This document shows positions 10,778 through 23,524 of a stretch of 64,000 nt of DNA, in pieces. The notes beneath the pieces are model-generated. The model did not search any database and was not told where the DNA came from. It saw only the letters and a list, made by a program, of their open reading frames with translations. The stretch comes from Przewalskia tangutica. Taxonomy: Eukaryota; Streptophyta; Magnoliopsida; Solanales; Solanaceae. The stretch spans positions 124,001-188,000 of the forward strand of contig JAQGDG010000151.1 of NCBI GenBank assembly GCA_029844215.1, given 5' to 3'. The position numbers and the translations under genes are program-made. The number at the start of each line of letters is the position of its first letter. Position 1 is the stretch's first letter.

Positions 10778-13700
10778 TGTTATACCCCGTAGTTCCTGGG
10801 TATGTATGCGAGGGCGTGCATGCGAGAATCTGTGAAAAGATTGGAAAGGAAGAAAGAGGCGATTTTTCCACGGAAAAGTTTCGGTTTTGTGAAGGAAAAA
10901 GGTTCGTTAATGGGAATTGGATCCCCGTTTGGTATTCTGACTTCTGGAATATTAGAGAATTATGGAATTTTATTTTTGGAAATGGTCACGTGGGGCCCAC
11001 GGGAGAAATTCTGGTTTTGTAGCCCTTTGATTTTGAGATTTTGGCGTTTTGGATATTTTCTAAGACAAAATATTTTGGACGAATCGGGGCGACACGTGTC
11101 ACCCCATGTGGCACCTTTGGGCGAATTATGTTTGTGCATAACACGGTTAAGTCGTTTTTGGAAACGCTTTCCACTGACTTTCGTAGGGGAATTTCCGGCT
11201 ATGTCATTTAGTATTTTTGCGGATTTTTCCGAGAGGCGGAACATTTTGGACCAACGAGAGGGCGGCACTTGGCACCCTCTCATTGGTGGGCAAGGTGGGC
11301 GGTTCTTGGCCGAAAAGGGGATGTCAAGTGGTAGATATTTTGGTAGATATTTTGTGTGCAAGTTGGCTAGGTACACATGGGTGAATCTTGGCCCTACACT
11401 TGCCTAACACTTGGTGTAATCTTGGCCATTGGTTGGCTTTCACTTGACCTATAAATACCCCTCCCTTGGAAGACTAATTCATTCACAATTGCCTAAGTCT
11501 TGAAAGCTTCTTCCTTCCCCCTTAGTGTGGTGTCTTGGCCGAGAGCCCTCTCTCCCCGTGAGAGTCCCCGCAGTGAGGTAGGCCGAGGGTAGACACCCCT
11601 CCTTTGAGGTGCTAGCCGTGGGTACCCACTAGCCTAGTTGCTTTCGTATAATACCACTTTGTGGTATTGAAATACTCTCCAAGTATTGTTATAATGCCCA
11701 AATTACCTCAAATTTTTATACCTTGTCGTATTCTAAGGTTATACCTTACTGAAAAGCCGTAAATACTATTATACTTCCGTCCATCCAAACCGTAACCACA
11801 GGAAAATCTCCATAGTCAGTTGGAGTATTGTGTAGAAGTTGGTTAGAACTTCTAAGGGTGGTTTAGGCGGAGTTGGGCGCCGAGTTGAGCTAAACGATTG
11901 CCGGGATCGACTTTATACTTGGATAATTATGGGCTTATCGAGGTAACTATCTTGTCCCCTTTTGTAATTGGATATTACATGTTGTAGGAATATATAGTTA
12001 AAGTATACTATATATATATCATGAACATAGCTTGTGGCAATGTCCTGGACTTAAGCTGAAGAAGCTGACTGTAATTACATAGGGTGTATTCTGATAGACT
12101 TGTGTAGTAGTGCGTGGAGTAGAATTGTACAGTTAGGGTTAGATGTATAACCACACTGGTTGGCTTGGTAGCCGGCCTCGATAGAGGAGAGATTTCTGTT
12201 TGTGCGGGAAGTCTTTGTCGAATTTTCTGTAGAATGTTCTACGATAAGATCTAGATGTTAATAAAGCGCCTTGTGGCCTTATAGGTTGAAGTACTACGTG
12301 TGGCGCGTTCTACTTGGCTTAGGAGTAGCCGACGGCGAGGTACTGGAGCATTTTGCTATTAGTCGATAATCGTCGAGGTATGTGAACCTCTTCCTATCTC
12401 TTCTAGCATGATATGTGTGAACTATGTAGTACGGTGAGCGTCATGTGCTAAATGTATTCGATTGGTTTAAAACATAAAGTGTTATAAAGGCTTTATGGGA
12501 AGTTGGTTATAACATCTTTATGTAGATAAGAAAACTATTTGTTGTTTTTAAAAAGGTAAATGATTTGTTTATAACTGGCTTGATGTGTGATCATAAAGAA
12601 CTTGAAGTATTTCAAAAGATTTCAAATCGTTTTGAAGAGAAGTAATACTTGGTTTTGAGAACTTAAGAGTTATACTAGCTTTATGGGAAGTTAGGTATAA
12701 CGGCTTAAGAACGTTTCTTGATTTTGGAAATCGGGATGTGTATCGACAAACCATCGCAGCGTTAATAAAAGGAAATGTTTTGAATAATTAAGTATTATTA
12801 AAACCAGAGAAACTTCCATCTGCATGAAGCTAAGATGAGACAAAATGATATTTCCTAGATCATGCATTTCTTTGTAATAAGATTGTTATAAACAAGAATA
12901 TCCTACTCACATATAAGGCTTATGTTTCTCAGATTGTTTAAAAGAGAATTATATTCTTAATTGAATAAGACTATGAACTACTAAACCTCTCTAAAATGAG
13001 AAACTTGAACATTGGAAATTAGGCAAACTTGATCATTGGAAAAGAATGTTGCTACTTGATTTTACAAAGAGAAGTAATTGATTTACTTTAAAAGGATAGT
13101 CACTCTATTTTATACTACGTATTGTGTGACATTGTAGAAATAACGATCTTTTAAAGAGTTGATGTATGAAGTACTTTGGGGATAAAAACCGATTTTGTTA
13201 ATCATATAGTAGAAGGTACCTTGTGTGAACAACTTGATGGTATTGGTTTGTGATAGCCTTGTAATACTTTCTTGATTGCGTTGATAAGTAAACGTGTTGG
13301 GATCTACGTGTGTTAGTATCTTGTGATGTTTGTGTGAAGGGTTTCCTTGATTGTGCTTATTAACTATCGGTCGTTATAATAGTATTGTGGCATTCTCTTG
13401 AGATGATTAGGGGTTAAAGCGCCCTCCGTCGGGGTAGACTTCGGGCGGGTCGATGGACCTATGATTCGAGAATACCTCATGCAGTCCCGGGCTATCGGAA
13501 CTACGAGTTCGTGTTAGTGTAACGTCCTTTATGGGCATGCGGTCCTTGTGGCCATGCGGATCGCGAAGTCGGGGCGATGCGGGAGTAGCTACCCTCGATG
13601 CGGGGATGCCTCATGCGGGCGATGAGATTGGCCTATGCGGGCTGCGGAAGTTCGGGACTAGACGCCGCATTAGATCTGCGGGCAAGTGGCGGCTTTGATC

Positions 13701-14470
13701 ATGTAACGGTGCAGACAGATCTTATGATCTGATTCATGACCTTGTTGGTGCGTAGGTGTTAGTAATCGGCTATGCCTTCGTACTTACCGTGCGGTGTTAT
13801 TATGGCACAGTGGGACTGGTGTTCATGTGTTCCTTGGAACTTTTATATTATAAAGCTAAGCGGTGAGAATGTGTCCACGGCATGATTGATGTTGTGGGCA
13901 CGAGACCCATTGTTATACTTGAGTGATGACTTGAGGCGTGAGTCCACGACTTGACATGGCTTTGTTGTAAAGCGTAGTTTGGCTATCATACATGTCTCCG
14001 CTTTATATGACCGCTATGATTTCATTTACGATATGTATTTTCGTTTCACATACTCGGTACTGTTATCTTGACCTCGCCCGAAGTGCGTTCATGCCGCAGT
14101 TGAGGTACACGATCGTTGATCCTAGCTCTCGGTCACGATTCAGCGTTTGGGAAGCTCCGTTTCTCGGAGGCTTATCGATGGTATAGTCCTGTCGTCGTAA
14201 GTGTTTACATTCGTGGGTTTGGCGGGGCCTGTCGCCATTGTTATCGTATCATTTCTTAGAGTGCATGAAATCTTTGTTGTGGGCGGGGTTTGTAAAGAAA
14301 AGTTAAGCTGCTCATGTTAATAGTTGTCATTTATATATATCAAAGGCAAGTTTCCAGATTATTGTTTTATATACATTATCTCATATTGTTGTGTTTGTTC
14401 GTGATTACTCGATGTATATCTACTTGGGTGCGGGGTAAGGCACGATCCACGCCCCGGTTCGGTCGTGACA
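10778..14470 (+). mobile_element. E1 5' LTR (A/C mosaic)
   Basis: Begins TGTTATACCCCGTAGTTCC and ends GGTCGTGACA. The first 340 bp or so match the family-A promoter region. From about 11115 (TTATGTTTGTGCATAACAC) it matches the family-C promoter region instead, including GCGGATTTTTCCGAGAG. Its 3' two thirds resemble solo C. A GC-rich block at 13430-13760 is full of TATGCGG/CATGCGG words. Confidence 0.9.
10987..11457 (+). promoter_or_regulatory. E1 5' LTR promoter: G-boxes and TATA box
   Basis: CACGTG at 10987-10992 and 11093-11098, the second within GACACGTGTC. A duplicated C-type module follows near 11258, where the matching site reads GGCACTTGGC. TATAAATA is at 11450-11457, about 670 bp into the LTR. 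Confidence 0.65.
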
Positions 14471-14474
14471 AAAG

Positions 14475-14485
14475 TGGTATCGAGC
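14475..14485 (+). other. E1 primer-binding site
   Basis: TGGTATCGAGC, 4 nt after the LTR end. Other copies read TGGTATCAGAGC, matching initiator-Met tRNA. The change fits the window-wide CAG artefact. Confidence 0.8.
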
Positions 14486-14668
14486 GATTAATCCTCGGAA
14501 AGTGTCTCTGAACCGTATCGATGAAGTCTTGATTATCGGTGTGTTGTGCACCATCAATAATCGTGAGGCTATAAGATATTTAGGATTGGTTTCTATTCTT
14601 CTCACTCTGAGATCGTGCCTTAGCTGTGTTGTAAGTTGAACCTCGCGAAATCCTTTCCACTTATCGTT

Positions 14669-15130
14669 ATGCCTCGCGTAGGGCAACCCGAGCCCAGAGG
14701 CGCAAGCGGGAGCTGCGAGTAGAGTTCAGAGGGTGGCGAGGGCACAGGCCCAATCATTACCTAGGGTAGTGCTTCATTCGGGGAGTTTTGCGACGTCACT
14801 AGCCCCAGTAAAGTTTAGCACGGCGGCGGCAGTTCCTACTGCGGCCATGACATTTGAACCTTCAGTTCCACGACCGGGAACCGAGAATATAGATTGCGAG
14901 GACAACCACATTACTAGCTATAGATTTAGCTACCGAGAGTATACCGATGTAACGATGCGGAGGACTATCTAAAAGAGGTTGTGCAAGAGTAATTCTTGAT
15001 TAGGCTTGAGCATGGCACGTATGCGGGCTTATGCGCAGCAGAAAGCGTAGAGATCGGCGGGTTAACGAGCGGCGTGAAGAGGGCGGGCGTGAGGTCCTTG
15101 GTAACTTTCAAGGTGAGTATACCTTAAGTG
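14669..15130 (+). pseudogene. gag: Heavily deleted gag of E1
   Basis: Starts at ATG 14669 with MPRVGQPEP, the family's start motif, and stops after 17 codons. Later fragments occur in other frames, including MARMRAYAQQKA (15012-15047), which resembles the segment after the gag core in plant gypsy elements. I find neither the tryptophan-containing gag core nor a zinc knuckle. E2 has the same structure, so the deletions predate both insertions. Confidence 0.65.
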
Positions 15131-15590
15131 CTACGTTACGATGGCGATGTGTGAGTTGTGATTAGGAATCATGGTGGGTTAACCGAGTAAGATTTTGGGG
15201 ATAGAGAAGGTGTGAGTCTTAGAGTGTTATACGTAAAGACCTTAGAGGTAAGGCCGTCTCGAGAAAGGTGTAGTGTTATGTTTGACCCTTAGAGTGCATA
15301 GTGCACGTGAGCTATGTTCGTGGGATAAGTCACGAGTGGCGTGATTTGAAAGAAGGTAGTCGAGCTAAGAAGACCGCGGGTTTTAAACGTGTTTAGTAAG
15401 ATTGTTACTTCGGGGATTTGGTATTTTTCGCCTTGCCGGGTCAGGGTTGAGGCTACTTGCGGGTCAACCCGCGGTAGGTTTGGTGGTGGGGTCGATTTTG
15501 GTGGTCCTCTTTGTGTTAGGGTCGTGAGGTGTTAGGCCCATGTTTAGTTAGCCGCGTGCAAGTTCGTGGATGCGTTCGACGATGGTCGGG
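15131..15590 (+). other. E1 internal non-coding region
   Basis: No open frame. It is collinear with the post-gag region of family A (blocks GAGCTAAGAAGACC, GTCGGGTTGAGGCTA-like and GTTAGGCCCA-like) and contains no pol motif. Confidence 0.6.
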
Positions 15591-16245
15591 CGATGGGGGC
15601 AGCCTATCGTGTTCTTGGTCGAGTCGTTCCTCAGCGGTGTTGATGTTATCGAAAAGGTTGTGAGGTTGCAGGGTGCCTACCTTCACCTTATGGCAGACGA
15701 TGGAGCCAGTGCATTGTTTCTCTTCTGGGAGTTTGTACGGCGGGGCTAGGAACTCGTGAGTCTCGTGCTCGCATTCGCCTCGGGCGGTGTTTTGATTTGA
15801 GGTATTGTGAGGATCGTTGTCTCGGTTGAAGTGTTTAAGCTACCATTTCGGTGTTTGGATGTCGTCTTGTGGCGCCTTGTAGAAGCGAAGTGTAAGTTGC
15901 GGTCGATTGGTTTGATGTTGGCAAGGTTGAGATAGTTGGTTGAGCTTGTTCCAGTGATGGATAGTGTGAAGCTTGTCTAGAAGAAGTTACGGCGGCTCGG
16001 AGGAATCGTGCGGATAATCGGCGGCAGCTTAGAGTTGAGTTGGTCGGTCTTCTTGAAAGTACCACCGGACGAGTGTGACGAGTTTTGGAAAGCGAAGGAA
16101 CTTAGCGAGTTACTTTGGGCCTTTGTGAGTTCATGTGAAGAATAGGCGGGTTGCCTATATGTTAGCTTTTGCCGTCCGACTTAGGAGGCGGGGCGTCCGA
16201 TCTTCGTATTGTTATGTTGGAAAGTATCGAAGATCCATCCGAATG
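15591..16245 (+). other. E-specific extra internal segment
   Basis: About 650 bp present between blocks that are adjacent in family A (GTTCGTGGATGCGTTCGACG, and GATGACCACGTTAGAGATAG). The same segment is in E2 at about 57275-57945. Frames are broken, but short stretches stay readable in both copies (AALRVELTVGLLESTTG-like in E2, 57700-57760). It could be retained coding sequence or captured DNA. I recognise no domain. Confidence 0.45.
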
Positions 16246-16553
16246 TTCGATTAATGATGACCACGTTAGAGATAGTAACCCGAGTTTTGGATACTAAAGC
16301 GATGTCGGAAATGTGATAAGAATGCGAGTGTACAACGAACCGTTGATCGCGTGCGGCCGGTACCATTTGTTGGTCGTCGGGCAAGGCTCGCGACAAAGTG
16401 ACAAAAGTAGTATTATTTGTGGTGATGTAGAGGTGTTTCCTCGTGGACTTAGATGTAAGTTTTGCGCAGTGTTTCCATGGCGGTGTGGCGGGATTGTTTC
16501 GTAAGTATAGTAGTGAAGACTATCAGACGCGTGTTCGTTTGAGACTTAGAAGG

Positions 16554-16586
16554 AACATTCGGGACGAATGTTTCTAAGAGGAAGAA
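16554..16586 (+). other. E1 hairpin and polypurine tract
   Basis: Inverted repeat AACATTC-GGGAC-GAATGTT (16554-16572) followed by the purine tract AAGAGGAAGAA (16576-16586) directly before the 3' LTR. Confidence 0.85.
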
Positions 16587-19500
16587 TGTTATACCCGTAG
16601 TTCCCGGTATGTATGCGAGGGCGTGCGTGCGAGAATCTGACGTAAAGATTGGAAAGGAAGAAAGAGGCGATTTTCCACGGAAAAGTTTCGGTTTTGTGAA
16701 GGAAAAAGGTTCGTTAATGGGAATTGGATCCCAGTTTGGTATTCGGACTTCTGGAATATTAGAGAATTATGGAATTTTATTTTGGAAATGGTCACGTGGG
16801 CCCACGGGAGAAATTCTGATTTTGTAGGCCCGCTTTGATTTTGAGATTTTGGCGTTTTGGATATTTTGGAAGACAAAATATTTTGGGCGAATCGGGGCGA
16901 CACGTGTCACCCCCATGTGGCACCTTTGGGCGAATTATGTTTGTGCATAACACCGTTAGAGTCGTTTTTAGTGAAACGTTTTCCACCCTTTCGTAGGGAA
17001 TTTCCGGCTATGTCATTTAGTATTTTTGCGGATTTTTCCGAGAAGGCGGAACATTTTGGACCAACGAGGCGGCACTTGGCACCTCTCATTGGTGGGCAAG
17101 GTGGGCGATTCTTGGGCGAAAAGGGGATGTCAGTGGTAGATATTTTTGGTAGATATTTTGTGTGCAAGTTGGCTAGGTACACGTGGGTGAATCTTGGCCT
17201 ACACTTGCCTAACACTTGGTGTAATCTTGGCCATTGGTTGGCTTTCACTTGACCTATAAATACCTCCCTTGAAGACTAATTCATTCACAAATTGCCTAAG
17301 TCTTGAAAGCTTCTTCCTTCCCCTTGTGTGGTGTCTTGGCAGAGCCCTCTCTCCCCAGAGAGTCCACAGTGGGGTAGTAGAGGGTAGACACTCCTTTGAG
17401 GTGCTAGCCGTGGGTACCCACTGCTAGTTGCTTTCGTATAATACCCCTTTGTGGTATTGAAATACTCTCCAAGTATTGTTATAATGCCCAAATTACCTCA
17501 GCCTTATACCTTGTCGTATTCTAAGGTTATACCTTTACGAAAAGCCCAGAAATACTATTATACTTCCCGTCAGTCACAAAACCGTAACCCTAGGAAAATC
17601 TCCATAGTCCGTTGGAGTATTGTGTAGAAGTTGGTTAGAACTTCTAAGGGTGGTTTAGAGGGTTGGGCGCTCGGAGTTGGAGCTAACGATTGCCCAGGAT
17701 CGACTTTATACTTGGATAATTATGGGCTTATCGAGGTAACTATCTTGTCCCCCTTTTGTAATTGGATATTACATGTTGTAGGAATATATAGTTAAAGTAT
17801 ACTATATATATATCACTGAACATAGCTTGTGGCAATGTCCTTGGACTTAAGCCTGAAGAATCGATCGTAATTACATGGGGTGTATTCTGATGGACTTGTG
17901 TAGTAGTACCGTGGAGTAGAATTGTACAGTTAGGGTTAGATGTATAACCCCGGTTGGCTTGGTAGCGGCCTCGATAGAGAGAGGAGATTTCTGTTGTTGC
18001 GGGGAGGTCTTTGTCGAATTTTTCGGTAGAATGTTCTACGATAAGATCTAGATGTTAATAAGCGCCTTGTGGCCTTATAGGTTGAAGTACTACGTGTGGC
18101 GCGTTCTACTTGGCTTAAGGAGTAGCCGACGGCTTGAGGTACTCGGAGCATTTTGCTATTAGTCGATAATCGTCGCGAGGTATGTGAACCTCTTCCTATC
18201 TCTTCTAGCATGATATGTGTGAACTATGTAGTGCGGTGACGTCATGTGCTAAATGTATTCGATTGGTTTAAAACATAAAGTGTTATAACGGCTTTATGGG
18301 AAGTTGGTTATAACAGCTTTATGTAGATAAGAAAACACTTTGTGGTTTTTAAAAAGGTAAATGATTTGTTTATAACTGGCTTGATGTGTGATCATAAAGA
18401 ACTTGAAGTATTTCAAAAGATTTCAAATCGTTTTGAAAGAAGTAATACTTGGTTTTGAGAACTTAAGAGTTATACTAGCTTTATGGGAAGTTAGGTATAA
18501 CGGCTTAAGAACGCTTCTTGATTTTGGAAATCGGGATGTGTATCGACAAACCATCTGCGGCGTTAATAAAAGGAAATGTTTTGAATAATTAAGTATTATT
18601 AAAACCGGTAGAAACTTCCATCTGCATGAAGCTAAGATGAGACAAAATGATATTTCTAGATCATGGTCTTTGTAATAAGATTGTTATAAACAAGAATATC
18701 CTACTCACATATAAGGCTTATGTTTCTCCGATTGTTTAAAAGAGAATTATATTCTTAATTGAATAAGACTATGAACTACGAAACCTCTCTAAAATGAGAA
18801 ACTTGAACATTGGAAATTAGGCAAACTTGATCATTGGAAAAGAATGTTGCTACTTGATTTTACAAAGAGAAGTAATTGATTTACTTTAAAAGGATAGTCA
18901 CTCTATTTTATACTACGGGTATTGTGTGACATTGTGAAAGTAACGTATCTTTTAAAGAGTTGATGTATGAAGTACTTTGGGGATAAAAACCCGATTTTGT
19001 TAATCATATAGTAGAAGGTACCTTGTGTGAACAACTTGATGGTATTGGTTTGTGATAGCCTTGTAATACTTTCTTGATTGCGTTGATAAGTAAACGTGTT
19101 GGGATGCTACGTGTGTTAGTATCTTGTGATGTTTGTGTGAAGGGGTTTCCCTTGATTGTGCTTATTAACTATCAGTCGTTATAATAGTATTGTGGCATTC
19201 ACCTCTTGAGATGATTCCGGGGGTTAAGCTGCCCTCCGATGCGGGGTAGACTCGGCGTCGATGGACTATGATTCGAGAATACCTCATGCAGTCCGGGCCT
19301 ATGCGGAACTACGAGTTCGAGTTAGTGTCGTCCTTTATGGGCATGCGGTCCTTGTGGCCGTGCGGTGCGAAGTCGGGGCGATCGGGAGTAGCTACCCTCG
19401 ATGCGGGGATGCCTCATGCGGGCGATGAGATTGGCCTATGCGGGTGCGGGAAGTTCGAGGACTAGACGCGCGTTAGATCTGCGGGCAAGTGGCGGCTTTG

Positions 19501-20294
19501 ATCATGTGGCGGTCAGACGGATCTTATAATCTGATTCATGACCTTGTTGGTACTGTGGGTGTTAGTAGTCGGCTATGCCTTCGTACTTACCCCGTACGGT
19601 GTTATTATGGCACAGGTGGGACCTGGTGTTCATGTGTGTTCCTTGGAACTTTTATATTATAAACTGCCGGCAGTGAGGAATGTGTCCCACGGGCATGATT
19701 GATGTTGTGGGCCTGAGACCCATTGTTATACTTGAGTGATGACTTGAGGGCGTGAGTCCCTGACTTGACATGACTGCTTTGTTGTAAACTGTAGTTTGGC
19801 TATCATACATGTCTCTGCTTTATATAGTATCGCTATGATTTCATTTACGATATGTATTTTCGTTTCACATACTCGGTACTGTTATCTTGACCTCCTTGGG
19901 TGCGTTCATGCCGCAGTTGAGTACACGATCGTTGATCCTAGCTCTCGTGGTCACGATTCAGCGTTTGGGAAGCTCCGTTTCTCCGAGGCTTATCGGTGGT
20001 ATAGTCCCCGTCGCCGTAAGTGTTTACATTCGGGGTTTGGCGGGGCCCTGTCCGCCATTGTTGTCGTATCATTTCTTAGAGGTGCATGTAATCTTGTTGT
20101 GGGCGGGGTTTGTAAAGAAAAGTTAAAGCTCATGTTAATAGTTGTCATTTATATATATGCCGAAAGGCAAGTTTTCCTGATTATTGTTTTATACTACATT
20201 TATCTCATATTGTTGTGTTTGTTCCATTGATTACTCGATGTATATCTACTTGGGTGCCCGGTAAGGCACGATCCACGGCCGGTTGGTCGTGACA
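16587..20294 (+). mobile_element. E1 3' LTR
   Basis: Pairs with 10778-14470 along its full length. Most differences are short changes at CAG/CTG/CCGG sites (for example near 19610-19640 versus 13795-13815), which points to a recent insertion. It ends at 20294 in GGTCGTGACA. Confidence 0.92.
16793..17262 (+). promoter_or_regulatory. E1 3' LTR promoter
   Basis: CACGTG at 16793-16798 and 16901-16906, TATAAATA at 17255-17262. Same arrangement as the 5' LTR. Confidence 0.6.
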
Positions 20295-20672
20295 AGCGAT
20301 CATATCAAGTCGTGGGCCTTGGACCGCCAAAGTCACTACTCAAATATAACTATGGGTCTCACGCCCATAATATCAATCATGCGTGGAATCCTTCCTCACC
20401 GCTTGATCCATGATGTAATAACACCAATAAGGATACATGAACACCAAGTCCACCGTGTCCTAAATACCACGTGGTCTCATGCCGGAATCCCACATCGTAA
20501 AGCATGACCATAGGGTAACACAAACAAATCCGGGGACATATATGATAATCAAATTACAACACATTGTGCCTTACTAACAATGAGAGTAAGCGATGAGTAT
20601 CCTTACAATATGAAATAGGAAGCTCGTGATCAAAACAGGACCATCCGCGGTATCATTTAGCCATCCTACTCG

Positions 20673-20858
20673 CGGGACTATTTCACGCGTAGGTCGCGTG
20701 GACCCGCGTGAGGTATTCCTCGCATGGGACTATTTCACCCGCGTAAGCCATAAGCCCTTACGGACTCGCGTGAGGTATTCTCGCATAGGTCGGACTCCGC
20801 GTGGGACTATTTCACCCGCATAAGTCCTTACGGACCCGCATGAGGTATTCCTCGCATC
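20673..20858 (-). repeat. D-family tandem repeat, 3 copies (5' LTR)
   Basis: Three units of about 62 bp built on GGGACTATTTCACCCGCRTA and GTGAGGTATTCCTCGCAT, matching 5299-5480. Confidence 0.8.
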
Positions 20859-20977
20859 GTGGGTAGCAATTCCACAGAAACTGCAAATGCCACAAACCCA
20901 GGGAATGACCCCGAAACAACTGATATACCAATAGCACACAACCGGCTATTTCCAGCACACATAGGCAATTCTCAACT

Positions 20978-21420
20978 AATCAGGCCAAGTACTTATCAAG
21001 GCACACATGGAAAAATTCTCATTTAGCAAGCCAAAGTACTTACCAAGGCACCCTTAGACTAATTCTCAATTAATCAAGCCAAAGTACTTATCAAGGCACA
21101 AATAGAATAATTCTCAATTAACAAGCCAAAGTACTTATCAAGGCACAAATAGAATAATTCTCATTTAGCAAGCCAAAGTACTTTCCAAGGCACCCTTAGA
21201 CTAATTCTCAATTAATCAAGCCAAAGTACTTATCAAGGCACAATAGAATAATTCTCAATTAACAAGCCAAAGTACTTATCAAGGCACAATAGAATAATTC
21301 TCAATTAACAAGCCAAAGTACTTATCAAGGCACAAATAGAATAATTCTCATTTAGCAAGCCAAAGTACTAATCAAGGCATCACATAGAATTATTCTCAAT
21401 TAAACAGGCCAAAGTACTAC
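20978..21420 (-). repeat. D-family 46-bp tandem repeat array (5' LTR)
   Basis: Nine to ten copies of the unit seen at 5589-5998. Near 21373 it keeps about 32 bp (AAGGCATCACATAGAATTAT and on) that the 3' LTR has lost. Confidence 0.9.
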
Positions 21421-23250
21421 GTACGTACATTCTTTTCAAAAGACTCCTTTCTATGTAAAGCCCCACGATACTAACACCCGTAGTATCAAGGCGTGTCTAT
21501 TTTTCAAAGTAAGTTACTACACTTTTAGAAAACTCATTTCAAAGCTTGAAATCAAGTAACTCCAAATTTTCACAATCTAGGCAACTTATGCCCTTAATCA
21601 AAATAGACAACTTTCTAAACCTTCCATAAAGCCGTTATAACCAACTTCCCATAAAGCCATTATAATCCTTTATGGTTTTAGACATATCCATTCCTTTTAT
21701 AACCAAGAGACTTATACTATTAAAACCAAGTATCACATACTTACAAATCAAGTTCTTAACTTTCAAAATACTTCAAGTCTCTTAACTTTCAAAATACTTC
21801 AAGTCTCTTAATATATAGAAAACAAGTTTCTTCTACTTTTAAACCAGAAGTAACTCACTCCTTTAAAACAAGTTACTTCTCTTAAATCATGTCATTTCTC
21901 CTCTTTTAAAACAATTAAGTAAAACACTCCTTTGACTCCCCTAAAGTCATTATAATGACCTTTAGGATTTTGGGACTAAGGCACTAGCCCAAAAGATTTG
22001 GAAACCACTTCCTTTTCAAGACTCTATGTACTTTAAGTAAAATACTTTCACTTTTAAGAATCCAAACTTCACTAAGAAAATGGATTTTACAACTTACAAT
22101 TTAAACACCAAAGTACAATCAAGGAAGTACATAGAACAAATTCTATTCTAGGCAATCCAAATACAACCAAGGAATGGATCATTTAAGGAGTAGAACATAC
22201 TTTCTTAATCTTAAGGAATCATGCTAGAAGAGGAGATAGTTCACATACCTTTTCGGCTAAATCCATAAGCTAAGCCGAATACGCCGTACGTAGAAGTGTC
22301 AACCTATAATGGTCACAACAAGACTATAAACTTCTAGTCTCAACGTAGAATAATACTAAGTATACGGTCTCTAATTCTACAGAAAATCGGGCAGCACTTC
22401 CTTTGTTTCTACTCACTTTGCCACCTTTTTCAAGGTCGAATACAATAACCAAACATGCCACATTTAAGGCTCCAAACAACAACCAACCAAAGGGGATTAC
22501 ACGCCTTACAATACGTGTAATATTCCGCCCACAATTCATACCAAGTAGTTTAAAACTCCAAGCCATTCTCGGCCAACTACATACTAACAATTCAAAGTCT
22601 TTTCCAACCCTTTTCAAATTCCAAGTTCTAAGGTCAACATGTTATATATTTATAAACCACTTCAACAACTACAATTTCCTTCTTACACAACATGCGACGA
22701 CTTAACGAATAATCAACTTGAATTGTAGTCTTAAGGCTAACATGCTAGTTTTCGGATTTAGGGTTCCAATAGCCAATACACTAATCCAACTATATAATAT
22801 ACATTTCATGCTTGCTAATAACCATAGCTACAACAATAAGTAAACTTAATTGCTAAAACGACAAGAATATACCTTTCAAAGCCCTTAAAATTTCCAAGAT
22901 TCCAAAGTCGCGCCTTAGCAATTCTTAGCTCCTTTCCTTATGTTCCAATCCGCTCCAAGCCCTCCTTAGAGGCCTATGAAGAACCCATCTTCAAGTTCCA
23001 ACTTCAAAGTTGAAGAACTCCAATAGTTTCCGCCTTGCGACTAACGTGAAAACTCCGTTTTTCCGAAATCTTTCTATTGAGATATCCTTACAATACCCTA
23101 AGGGACATTGGGTTAAAGTCTTGTGGCTAATGGATCAAAACTACAAAAATTTTGTGTGGGAGATAGGTCAAACCCGAGAGCTCTTCATGAAGAACACAAG
23201 GTTCTCTAATTTTTCTAAGTGTTCAAGACCTTGTCTTGCTACTAGTAGTA

Positions 23251-23524
23251 TACTTATAACACAATGGAGGGCTTAGACTAAAAAAAATGTGAGGTTAGGA
23301 TGAGTTTCACTTGGATCAAGCCTAGGTGGACAAGTTGACTTGTCAACAATATCAAGCTTAGAAGACTTATCATCTACATAGGTCAAATGACCATAACACC
23401 CTTGCAATATTTCGTCCAACATCATGGAGGGGGTGCCACGTGTCGCCCTCTCATTCGTCCATAAAATTCTGTAACCCTCGTGGGCCCCACAAAAATGTAA
23501 AATTCCTCGGGTGGGCCCCACGTG
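23251..23524 (-). promoter_or_regulatory. D 5' LTR promoter
   Basis: On the minus strand: CACGTG at 23519-23524 and 23437-23442, and a TATA-like element (TATAAGTATA) around 23249-23258. This copy would drive transcription of element D. Confidence 0.6.

Larger units (their letters stand above)
10778..20294 (+). mobile_element. Complete family E retrotransposon E1
   Basis: 5' LTR 10778-14470 (3693 bp), internal region 14471-16586 (2116 bp), 3' LTR 16587-20294 (3708 bp). The flanks are AGCAG (10773-10777) and AGCGA (20295-20299). Other copies of this segment read AGCAGTCATRTCAAGTC, so the right copy shows the CAG-to-CGA change seen across the window and the TSD was originally perfect. The element carries a PBS, a gag remnant and a PPT, and has no pol. 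Confidence 0.92.

Noticed and set aside
10802..11407. Longest open frame, 201 codons, + strand
   Set aside because: It lies in the E1 5' LTR promoter region. The same frame is broken in the paired 3' LTR and in E2. It starts within the LTR terminus and spans the G-boxes, so it is a chance frame.
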